NCBI RefSeq assembly: GCF_003473485.1
Contig: NC_053049.1
Location: 5,704,001-5,768,000, forward strand
Source of the DNA: Medicago truncatula
Lineage: Eukaryota; Streptophyta; Magnoliopsida; Fabales; Fabaceae
Length of the DNA: 64,000 bases
Direction: 5' to 3'
The notes beneath the pieces were generated by a model. The model made no database searches. It worked only from the letters and a program-made list of their open reading frames with translations, and had not been told where the DNA came from. Shown here piece by piece: positions 21,690-31,348 of this stretch. The position numbers and the translations under genes are program-made. The number at the start of each line of letters is the position of its first letter. Positions within the stretch are counted from its first letter, which is position 1.

Positions 21690-22540
21690 AACTAATGGTC
21701 TGTTTGTTACAAATTAAAATAAAAGTGATTTTGACATAAAATAATTTAGCGATTATATTTTAGAGATTTTATGAAAAATCAGAATCTATTTTGCGTTTGT
21801 TTACCGTAATAAAAATCACTTTTTTTAAACAAATAATCTGATTTGTTTGGATACAACTATATAAAAGGGATTTTTTGTTACAAAGTTACTTCAATATTTT
21901 AAGCAATATTTTCTCTCTCCTCTAAAAAAATCTATTTTTTTAGAAGTTGCTCTTAACAGCTATATAAAAGTGATTATTATTTTATTAAAATAAGTGATTT
22001 TTTCTTTAAAAAGCTATAACAAACAGTCTCTAATTTTGTAACAAAAAAAATTCCTTTTATATAGTTGTATCCAAACAAACTCGATTATTTGCTTAAAAAA
22101 GTAATTTTTATTACGGTAAGCAAACGCAAAATGGATTCTGATTTTTCATGAGCCCGTTTGTTATAGCTTTTTTAAGGAAAAATCATTTTTAACAGTTTTG
22201 CATCCGTTTGTTACAACTTTTTTAAAAAACTAGAATCTCAAAAAAATCTAAAAATAACTTCAAATGAGAAGCTGTTAAGAGCAGCTTCTCAGAAAATAGT
22301 TTTTTTTTTTTAGAGGAGAGAGAAAATATTTTTTAAAAGATTGAACTAATTTTGCAACAAAAAAAAATCCATTTTATATAGTTTTATCTAAACAAACTAG
22401 ATTATTTGTTTAAAAAATGTGATTTTTATTACAGTAAACAAACACAAAATAGATTTTGATTTTTCACAAAATCTCTAAAATATAGGGTCCGTTTGTTACG
22501 AATTAAAATAAAAGTGATTTTGACATAAATAATTTAAAGA
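21690..22540. repeat. Cluster of inverted and direct copies of a TIR element
   Basis: The block 'gtttgttacaaattaaaat' with 'aaaagtgattttgacataaa' occurs at 21702 and again at 22487. Inverted counterparts ('aaaatcactttttttaaac', 'aagctataacaaac', 'cccgtttgttatagc') lie between, near 21810-22180. This looks like nested or tandem MITE copies with the end sequence GTTTGTTA. Confidence 0.65.
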
Positions 22541-22549
22541 AAAATGAGA

Positions 22550-23022
22550 TCTGATCCCTATAAAATTGCGACCTTCTAAGTTTAGTCCTTACTTAATTTT
22601 AATAGCTTTTTTAATCCCTATAAAAAAAATTAACTTATAATTTTAGTCCCTGCTAAAATAAATTTTGTTTAATTATCCTTAAACTCTTAAATTTTTTAAC
22701 GATTCTTTTTATACAAGTTTAGAACACTATGAAAGGTTCATTTACTAAAATCTATAATTTTTTAACATGAAATAAATTAAATATGAATTTTTTAAAACGA
22801 CAAAAGTTTAAGATATAAGTAACAAAAATATGGACGTAGAAATCAAATTTTTGCGATATTTTTTTCGAAGGACCTTTTAATAACGTTCTTAACACGTCTG
22901 TAAAAAAAATTGTTGAAAAACTTCAGAGTTTAAGCATAAATTAAACAAATTTGGATTGAGTAAGGACTAATATTAAGTGCAAAAAGACTAAACTTATAGC
23001 AATTTTGTAGGAACCGAAAACA
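22550..23022. repeat. Inverted-repeat element, about 470 bp
   Basis: The left end 'ccctataaaattgcgacc' with 'taagtttagtcc' pairs with the right end 'gactaaacttatagcaatt' plus 'ttgtaggaacc'. The interior has only A/T-rich sequence and 'tttagtccctgctaaaat'. This is a common kind of non-coding dispersed repeat in legume genomes, by recall. Confidence 0.6.
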
Positions 23023-23149
23023 TAATTAACCTAATAATATATATTCCAATCTATCTTCATCCTATTGTTCGCAGGAATCGAACAACTTAGTTTTTTTAAC
23101 TTAACCTAATCGCTACCAGCCACCCAGATCGGCGGCACCACCACCACCA

Positions 23150-24946
23150 ATGAAAAGGCAGAGAACAAATTCTTTCAAATTGAATTCATGTTCACAGCAA
23201 TTGAATTCTTCTTCTTCTTCAGAATTAGATTTACCAGATGATATATGGGAACGTGTGTTCAGATTGCTGAAAAATAACGACGATGATGACCACCGTAAGC
23301 GGTATTTGAAGTCTCTATCTGTCGCCTCAAAACACTTCCTCTCCGTCACCAACCGTCACAAATTCTGTCTAACTATCTTGTATCCAGCCCTACCTGTCCT
23401 CCCTGGCCTATTACAAAGGTTCACCAAACTCACCTCCCTCGACCTCTCGTACTATTACGGTGACCTAGATGCACTTCTTACTCAAATCTCTAGCTTCCCA
23501 ATGTTGAAACTCACATCGCTCAATCTTTCCAACCAACTCATCCTTCCTGCTAATGGTTTGCGAGCTTTCTCTCAGAACATTACAACTTTGACCTCACTTA
23601 TTTGTTCCAACCTTATTTCTCTTAATAGCACTGATATCCACCTCATTGCTGATACTTTTCCTTTGCTAGAAGAACTTGACCTCGCTTACCCCTCTAAAAT
23701 CATTAATCACACACATGCTACCTTCTCCACTGGACTAGAGGCTCTTTCATTAGCACTCATCAAACTCCGCAAGGTTAATCTCTCTTATCATGGCTACCTC
23801 AACGGCACTTTGCTTTCTCACTTGTTCAAGAACTGCAAGTTTCTCCAAGAGGTCATCTTGCTTAGATGTGAACAATTAACCATCGCAGGCGTTGATCTTG
23901 CTCTCCTCCAGAAACCAACATTGACTTCTTTATCCATTACATGTACTGTTACTACTGGTTTGGAACATCTTACCTCACATTTCATCGACTCCTTGTTGAG
24001 TTTGAAGGGATTGACTTCTCTTCTTTTGACGGGATTTCGTATCTCAGATCAATTTCTCTCCTCCATTGCAATGGAAAGTCTTCCTTTGAGGAGGCTTGTA
24101 CTCAGCTATTGCCCCGGATATACTTATTCTGGAATCTCATTTTTGTTATCTAAGTCGAAACGTATCCAACATTTGGATCTTCAATATACTGATTTTTTGA
24201 ATGATCATTGTGTTGCTGAGTTGTCTTTGTTTCTTGGTGATCTGCTCTCTCTCAACCTTGGTAATTGTCGCTTGCTCACAGTTTCCACTTTCTTTGCTCT
24301 CATTACCAACTGTCCTTCACTTACCGAGATCAATATGAATCGCACAAATATCCAGGGAACCACCATACCTAATTCTCTGATGGATCGTCTTGTAAACCCT
24401 CAATTCAAGTCTCTCTTTCTGGCTAGCGCCGCTTGTTTAGAAGATCAAAATATCATCATGTTTGCTGCCCTTTTCCCCAATCTGCAGCAGCTTCATCTCA
24501 GTTGCTCCTATAACATAACTGAAGAAGGTATTCGTCCGCTTTTAGAGAGTTGTCGTAAGATTAGACATTTAAACTTAACCTGTTTAAGTCTTAAGTCACT
24601 TGGAACGAACTTTGATCTTCCCGACCTTGAGGTGTTGAACTTGACAAATACAGAAGTGGATGATGAAGCACTCTATATAATCTCAAATAGGTGCCCTGCC
24701 CTTTTGCAACTGGTACTGCTAAGATGTGATTATATCACAGACAAGGGAGTCATGCACGTGGTAAACAACTGCACACAACTCAGAGAGATAAATTTGGATG
24801 GCTGTCCTAATGTGCAAGCTAAAGTTGTTGCCTCCATGGTAGTTTCAAGGCCATCATTGAGAAAGATCCATGTTCCACCCAACTTTCCTTTGAGCGACAG
24901 AAATAGGAAACTCTTCTCGCGCCACGGATGTCTACTTGTGATGTGA
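23150..24946 (+). CDS. F-box/LRR-repeat protein
   Basis: Intronless frame of 598 residues. It starts MKRQRTNSFKLN and has a Ser run before an F-box (about residues 26-70: LDLPDDIWERVFRLL...YLKSLSVASKHFLSVTNR). The rest is leucine-rich repeats of the cysteine-containing type, for example LTSLDLSYYYG, LEELDLAYPSK, LPLRRLVLSYCPGYT, LLSLNLGNCRLLT, LQQLHLSCSYNITEEG, LLQLVLLRCDYITDKGV and LREINLDGCPNV. Such proteins are substrate receptors of SCF ubiquitin ligases, binding SKP1 through the F-box and targets through the LRRs; the target here is unknown. The frame is intact to a TGA stop. Legumes have many lineage-specific members of this type, so a fast-evolving family is likely (inference). Confidence 0.9.
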   Translation: MKRQRTNSFKLNSCSQQLNSSSSSELDLPDDIWERVFRLLKNNDDDDHRKRYLKSLSVASKHFLSVTNRHKFCLTILYPALPVLPGLLQRFTKLTSLDLSYYYGDLDALLTQISSFPMLKLTSLNLSNQLILPANGLRAFSQNITTLTSLICSNLISLNSTDIHLIADTFPLLEELDLAYPSKIINHTHATFSTGLEALSLALIKLRKVNLSYHGYLNGTLLSHLFKNCKFLQEVILLRCEQLTIAGVDLALLQKPTLTSLSITCTVTTGLEHLTSHFIDSLLSLKGLTSLLLTGFRISDQFLSSIAMESLPLRRLVLSYCPGYTYSGISFLLSKSKRIQHLDLQYTDFLNDHCVAELSLFLGDLLSLNLGNCRLLTVSTFFALITNCPSLTEINMNRTNIQGTTIPNSLMDRLVNPQFKSLFLASAACLEDQNIIMFAALFPNLQQLHLSCSYNITEEGIRPLLESCRKIRHLNLTCLSLKSLGTNFDLPDLEVLNLTNTEVDDEALYIISNRCPALLQLVLLRCDYITDKGVMHVVNNCTQLREINLDGCPNVQAKVVASMVVSRPSLRKIHVPPNFPLSDRNRKLFSRHGCLLVM

Positions 24947-24973
24947 AGTGGATTGAAACTATGCAAATGTAAG

Positions 24974-25016
24974 TTTTTTATTTTTTTTTATTTTTTTTTA
25001 TTTTTTTTTATTTTTT
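24974..25016. repeat. (TTTTTTTTTA)n decamer repeat
   Basis: Three exact decamers plus partial copies, about 30 bp past the F-box/LRR stop codon, probably in its 3' UTR or first downstream intron (GTAAGT at 24969). Confidence 0.85.
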
Positions 25017-26437
25017 AGCTTTACTTCTCAGAGAAATTCCCTTTTCCGCTTATTGCTGATCACTCTGTGCGTGATCATTGCTTAACTTGTTGTTGTGAAT
25101 TAATTTATTGAGAAATTGGGATTGCTTTTATTTATTTTTCTGTTGTTGTTGAGATTTAACTTATTCAGAAATTAATGATGCAAGTAAGATGCTCATCACT
25201 CTTCGCATGATAATTGCTTAAGTTATTGTGTAATGCAAGTTTTAACCTGTATTGTCTTTCATTGCTTTGCCTTTAATTACTTTCATCGATTACCATTCTT
25301 GTGTCATACATACTCGGATGATTTCTTATACTATGACTTGTAAAATGGACATTTGAAATCGCGGACATCATTGTCCGAATTGAACTAATTCATTGACCAC
25401 TATATTCTGTAGATATTTATGGATATGGTCTGCTTCATTGGTTGGAATTGAAAACATAACAATTTTGCAGTCAAAGTTATTTCTATTTTGATTCAACTTG
25501 CAAGTTATGGTTTGGTGTTCGTATTCTTCTACAACGTGAATTAGCATTTGGATCTTATTTCATGTTCAGGATTACAAGTTAGGTTGCATGCTTGAGTAGT
25601 GTAGTGGATGTCCTTGGTTTATCTCACTGGGCACAGTAAGGTGCAGAGCAAAATGACACTTAAATTAAAATAAGACGATACTTTAAAACTAATTAATATT
25701 GTTCTTTCTAGCTGTCCATTGTTTTTCAGTGTATGCCTGATGGTTTGCCCTCTATTGCTCATTAATATAAAGTTCCATGGAAATTTGGCATCTTTCTGCT
25801 TATGGCTACATATTATGTTTCTTATTTTGAAGTTATCCTTTGTTTGATATTGTTTCAATATCTATTTTCTATTTCTGTTACAAGACATTTGAAGAGGATT
25901 GAAGATGGAAATGCAACTTTGGTGTATTACAACTTCACAAGACGGTGAGGTTGGTTATATTTCTGGAGTCTAGGAATGGATACCTGATTTCTTCTTCTGC
26001 TGGAAGGTGTGATTTGGTACTCAGTTTTTGTGAAGCCTTTTTCTTTTGGTTGCTATTTATTTTTTTGTACTCACCTCATGCACTCCTTGTGCTTTATGTT
26101 CTCTATAACTTATAAGGAATGTTTCTCTTTTGGTTGTTTTTACAACATATGTATAACGTTTATGTATATTCAGCTTAGGATTTGGTACATGTTGTTGACA
26201 TCAAGTGGTGGCATAAGCTTTAGGATAGATATTTATTTACCACACCACACTAAGACGATATTTAACTTATTTCATTTTTACATTTGTTAGCATTTTCCGT
26301 GAAATATTATTCAAAATGTTCTACATGATGGTAACAACATAATTGCTGCTGCATTAAACTATCGCCTCATACCAACCTATGGGACGGTAACAGTGGAATT
26401 TGAACACACCACTATTGTTCTGTCATACTCATTAGTA
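25017..26437. other. Downstream region of the F-box/LRR gene
   Basis: No coding region is supported. The stretch may include spliced 3' UTR, since GTAAGT follows shortly after the stop. A partial copy of the CPN60-intron MITE ('cagtggaatttgaacacacc') lies near 26390. Confidence 0.4.
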
Positions 26438-26468
26438 CTAGACCTTGCACCCGTGCTGCCGCACGGGT
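26438..26468 (-). mobile_element. Candidate Helitron 3' terminus
   Basis: On the minus strand an 8-bp GC-rich hairpin (ACCCGTGC, loop, GCACGGGT; 26449-26468) is followed after 7 nt by CTAG at 26441-26438 and then T. A hairpin close to a CTRR end with insertion before T is the Helitron 3' signature. The 5' end (TC...) was not located and no helicase is seen, so a non-autonomous element would be implied. Confidence 0.45.
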
Positions 26469-26699
26469 CATATTGACGGCAAATACATCATTCAAATAAA
26501 TATAAAAAAAAGGTGCTTTAGTACCAATGTGATGTGACTAATAAAATACAATTAAATTGAGTTCATGTTAGTATATTGCGGTTTGTAAACAACATTTGAA
26601 GTGTAGTGCAGCCACAAATAACACATTTTAGACAACTCAATATTAGTCCTAAATAGCGGTGATTTAACATTGAAGAATAACACAATAAAAACTTGTTCC

Positions 26700-26911
26700 T
26701 GAATAGCGGTGATCACCACTCTTTGGGTTATGAAGATTATATGGTTATATGATAAATACGGTAACTGTGAAAGAGATGTTCTGTCGACATTGCATTTTAT
26801 CTCTCTATTAGCTGGCTTAGTCCACCATGAAACTCCAATAGTGCTGCTAAAATTGTCAGTGCTACTGTTTGCAGCTGCTGCACTGTGCTTAGCGTGCAGC
26901 TGCTCTGCCAA
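26700..26911 (-). pseudogene. RNase H-like (RVT_3) fragment
   Basis: The minus-strand frame contains WWTKPANREIKCNVDRTSL, close to the WxKPxxGxIKCNVDAA opening of plant retroelement RNase H domains. The similarity ends after about 20 residues. A short decayed remnant. Confidence 0.5.
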
Positions 26912-28815
26912 TCAGATTGCACGTCATGCGTGTCATGAACTGAAATTGTTGCTTCTTCGTTTGATTGTGCCAGACTTTTTCATTTTAACGACGCCATATG
27001 CACCAAAACATCATTGCAAAGGTTTTCTGATCCTGCACATTCAGTCCCTGCATCATAAATTCTCAACTTCATATTAGAAAAGCAGTATCATAAATTCTTG
27101 TTTCTCTTGTATATTTTGACAGTACCATATATATCAATAGCAAACACAATTTAAGCAGCCCAAGTGACATAAAAAGACAATGCTAAAACATGTGGGTGTT
27201 GAAGAAATTAAATGGTATCATGTAAATTATACATATACCTGCAACAAAAGAAATTACATGCTGCCAAATGAATTATATGTCATCATACATGCACAAAGAG
27301 AAAAGTTTGAGCACAAGACATTTTTTTAGAAATTTGTTTTTCATAATGGTATATTTTGACAATAAAATCAAGCCATATCTAAATTGAGGAAAATCCTGAA
27401 GTAACATTCCAATAGAAGGATCAACCTAAAGTTTGGTGGAGAAATCATTTATGTTAGTTAAAGTGGCAGCCATCAGCGGATAGGTAGAAGCACATACACA
27501 ACAAATTGGTCTACACTCTCTTGTGGCAGCTAATCTTTCTACAGGTCCCGTGTTTTTATATGGACCAATTAGTACTATTAACATGAACTTTGAACACAAT
27601 GACAACAAACTAAGTCAACTTTACAACATTACCATGCTCAAATATGCAAAATGGACCAATTAGTGCTATTAACATGAACTTTGAACCCTGCTAATATTTT
27701 TTCTATCTCCCTCCTAAAAGCAATGAAAACAAATGGACCAGGCATGTGTTGATGTATAAACACGAAAACAAATGAACCACAATTAGTCTCTGCATATTTT
27801 TTTAAAAAGAGTAAGAAAGAAAGATACATCATACATCAGTAACTTTTATGCACAGTTTAACCCCAATTTGTGTACATAATTACAGAACATGTGGTAAAAG
27901 AGATAAAAAAAAAAAACTTTCAAATTATCAAAAGAGACAGAAAGATACATCATGCATCAGCCTTTTCTAGGGAGTACATGAGCAACTTTATGTTATTTAT
28001 GATGCAGCAAGGTTATTATTTCAATGCCAATGAACCAAAATACTACACTATACTCATAATGAATGAAAAAAAAATTAAAACATGTAAATCACCAATTTAA
28101 GAAAGATAAGAATACACAACTAAATTATTAAAGATTTTGTCCAATAACTTCTAATTATAAAAACGTTACCTCTCATTGAAGGATTTACCTCCTCTATGCA
28201 TGTCAGCAGTTGGTAATGCACATTCTTTTCTTGAGAGAAGTGAACTCTTAAGTGAAATACAAATCAAACTTTTATGATTCTGCATAATCATGATGTATGT
28301 CAAGATGGTTTAATTTGAGAGCAGCAGCTGTCTGCGACGTCTGCTCGCTCCGGCTAGGTGGAAAACAATCACTCCTGCCTTCATATACACATGATTTCCG
28401 CTGTCACGGCAAGTTAGAACAATTTTTTATTCATGGTTGCATAATTAAAGACTTGCGTGACAATCTTTGGGATGATCTTTAACTTCCTTGCATCACAATT
28501 TAGTAAAGTGTCAATATCGCCATCACCACCAAGAGGAGAAGACCTCTCGTCCTTGTCGATATATGATATTTGGAGTACCACTTCATTGTAAAAAATCCTA
28601 TATTGAACAAAAAAATTAATGCATTTTAGTTAGGAGCTATGAATGACACACACAAACACTTTGATGTGTCGAAGCTACATTGTGGTTAGAAAGGGCACTT
28701 TTTATGGGATAAATAGAAGTTGAATGAAAATTACCTCATATTTGTACAATATTTTTGTTGACAACTTGTGGGACAACCTAAATATACAAAGAAATATAAG
28801 TATTGGGACAAAAAC

Positions 28816-28848
<33 letters not shown>

Positions 28849-28849
28849 T
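26912..28849. other. Spacer, no gene seen
   Basis: A duplicated phrase 'gaccaattagtactattaac' appears at about 27563 and 27654. A GC-richer patch at 28300-28600 translates on the minus strand to short open text but matches nothing I know. An (AT)n(AG)n microsatellite lies at about 28816-28850. If the Helitron end at 26438 is real, part of this stretch could be its body. Confidence 0.4.
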
Positions 28850-29010
28850 TGTTACAAAAGTTGTCACAAAATGGTTGTTCAAATATCATTTCTCTTTTAT
28901 CAAATTCAATAATTGATAATTGAATCAATAATTGAGGGAGAGAGTTGTTACAAAAGTTGTCAAAAAATGGTTGTTCAAATATCATTTCTCTTTTATCTAA
29001 TTGATAATTG
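28850..29010. repeat. Direct repeat of a MITE end
   Basis: Two copies of 'gagagttgttacaaaagttgtc' plus 'aaaatggttgttcaaatatcatttctc' at about 28848-28900 and 28937-28990. They match one end of the inverted-repeat element at 39740-39909. Confidence 0.65.
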
Positions 29011-29789
29011 AATTTTACGAGTTTTTTTTATTTTTTTAATGAAAAAAAGAATAACAATGTTAGCATTTTAGAACATAAAGGTCCTAATTGGAGAAAAAAA
29101 AAAAAGATAAAAGATTGAAATGTTACCTAAAATTAAGTTAAAGGACTATTATTGTAATTTTGCCTAAATTTTACAAAAGCACTCTAAATTACAATTTTGG
29201 CCAAATATTCTGGTTTACATGTTTGACTATATAAAAAAAAAACTTGTGGAGTTTAATATAGGAAAGGTGAATCGTTTCCCATCATGGAAAAAAGTGATGT
29301 TTTGATCATTGATATGTTAATAAAAAAATTCAAAGGTTGAAATGAGTTATTGTTAACTTTTTGGTTTTAAAAATTGTGACCCAACATTATATAGGTTAAA
29401 TCTTAAAAAATTACTGTTTGCACTTTAAATAATGTTGAAAACATCAGAAAATTACGCATATAACCCCAACAACGGTATGTTACCGCCGGATAACTTACAA
29501 CGACATTGGCTGCTGTTGCCATCCTGATACTCCTAGCAACACAACATTCCATCCTCGGTGAATGGAAAATGATAAAAGGAAAGGTGATAAAAGGGAAAAG
29601 CTAAAAACAACAAGAAATCATTCAGATTTGGCGCATAACTTGTTTATGGCTTCTATTTTTTTTTTTATATATTATGGTGTTTCATAGCATTATTTGAAGT
29701 GGAAAAACCAATTTTCCACATCTTATTTTATTTAAAAAATTGCTTTTTTGACATAAAAAACCTCATAAAGACACAAATAAAATACGTTA
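29011..29789. other. Spacer, no gene seen
   Basis: AT-rich. A weakly related motif ('aacaacggtatgttaccgcc') at about 29466 may be an outlying member of the GTTAAC palindrome family to its right. Confidence 0.4.
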
Positions 29790-30160
29790 ATGCCCTTAAC
29801 GGTAGTTAACTACCATTGGTAGAACCGTCGGTAGTTAACTGCCGTTCCTTTTTCCCCGAAAACCAGAAAAGCCCTACCTCTTATTCACTTGTCACCTTAC
29901 ATCATCTCCATACCATACCTCAAAAAAATCCCATTTCAAAAATTGTGTCAAAATCTTGGTTCCAACTCATTGCTGATCGATTGCTAGGACGTTTCTACAC
30001 ACAATATGCAACAAAGAACAGGTATTTCAATGTTAAAATTCATTACATTTGATTGATTTTTCTGGTTTTTTTTTTGTACTATCATGAGCTATAGCGGCAG
30101 TTAACTACCGCTGGATGTGAGCGGTTGTTAACTGCCGCTGGTAACTTAGAGATTTTTTTG
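29790..30160. repeat. GTTAAC palindromic motif cluster
   Basis: Palindrome-like motifs: AACGGTAGTTAACTACCATTGG (near 29798), CGTCGGTAGTTAACTGCCG (near 29826), AGCGGCAGTTAACTACCGCTGG (near 30092) and GCGGTTGTTAACTGCCGCTGG (near 30120). The two pairs bracket about 240 bp resembling a leader plus splice donor ('gccctacctc' to 'aacaggtatttc'). The same motif type is at 6239-6502. Not a recognised element. Confidence 0.55.
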
Positions 30161-30996
30161 CCCAACTTACCAAATTCTACAGACTCGAGTACAACCAACA
30201 GAAGAAAGTGGCAAGAATATCAATCACAAATTTTGCCTCTGATTTCGTTTCATGTATATATCAACTTCAACATCTAAGAGCCAAAACACAATAAGTAAAC
30301 TTGCAGAATATCTACGGGATTTTAACAACTGTGAAAGGTAATAGAACAAAGACAATCCCAAGCGATTCTCCGAGAACTGGGAAGTTTAAAGTATATATAT
30401 CTCCAGCAAGATCTGCAACGTATGATCAAAACTAGGTCAGAAAAAGGTGCTAGTTTAACTGACACAATAAAAATTGAATCAAAATCAATGAAAAGTAATT
30501 TGATATTAGATAGGGAAGAAAAGAATTATATGGTGTCCTCTCATTCAATGCCGGTGGACTCTATAGCTCATTAGTGGATACAGGAAACCAGCTTAGGGGG
30601 AATTCAAAGACGGGTCAGGAATTGTTTAATTGTCTCAAAAATTCGAAGATCATGATCTCTCCGCCAACCAAAATGCAAATATACAATTCAGACTTAATGA
30701 CTCTGGATGTCTCAAAAGGGTAAATTCAAAGTTTTTTTACTGATTAATCTCATCTGTAGTTTCTAAGACTCGGGAAGGCATAAAGAACACTAAAATTCCT
30801 CGAAACCTACACCTGTTCATTCATCCTTTAACATACGCAGATAATGGAAAATACCTTGAGACATAACTCTTTTAAGTATAATCAGGTACTGAGCAGTTTT
30901 TTTATTCAATGAATATTAGCATTTCGTTTCATCTTAATTTTAAGGTGAAAATCAGGTAATCCACATCCAGTAAAACATGGAAGCTGCAATCTAATA
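30161..30996. other. Region downstream of MED9
   Basis: No coding sequence recognised. It may hold distal 3' UTR of the minus-strand MED9 gene. Confidence 0.35.
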
Positions 30997-31292
30997 CTAC
31001 CTCCGTCCCTAATTATAAGACTCTTTTGAGAATTTTTTTTGTCCCTTTTTATAAGACCCCTTTTCTATTTTCAACTACATTAATTATTTCTTTACATACA
31101 TGCCCCTATTCCATTATACATCTTTTTCTTCAATCAACAATAAATAGAATGTTGAAAACATAAGCCAACCCTCTTTCTTAAAGGATAAAATTGTAAAAAC
31201 AATAGTAATTACAAACATATTTAATACAAATATCCACTATCTTAATTCCCGTTATTTTTTCAAAAGGGCCTTGTAATTAGGGACGGAGGTAG
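30997..31292. mobile_element. Stowaway MITE
   Basis: 296 bp bounded by perfect inverted ends CTACCTCCGTCCCTAATTA and flanked by TA at 30995-30996 and 31293-31294, the Tc1/mariner target. A second, nearly identical copy of the same length lies in the opposite orientation at 40831-41126. Its edge is 56 bp past the MED9 stop codon, so it probably lies within the MED9 3' UTR. Confidence 0.93.
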
Positions 31293-31348
31293 TAACAAAT
31301 AAAATCTCATATAAGGTTCATTACCTGTCTGAAAAGAATTACAGGCTC

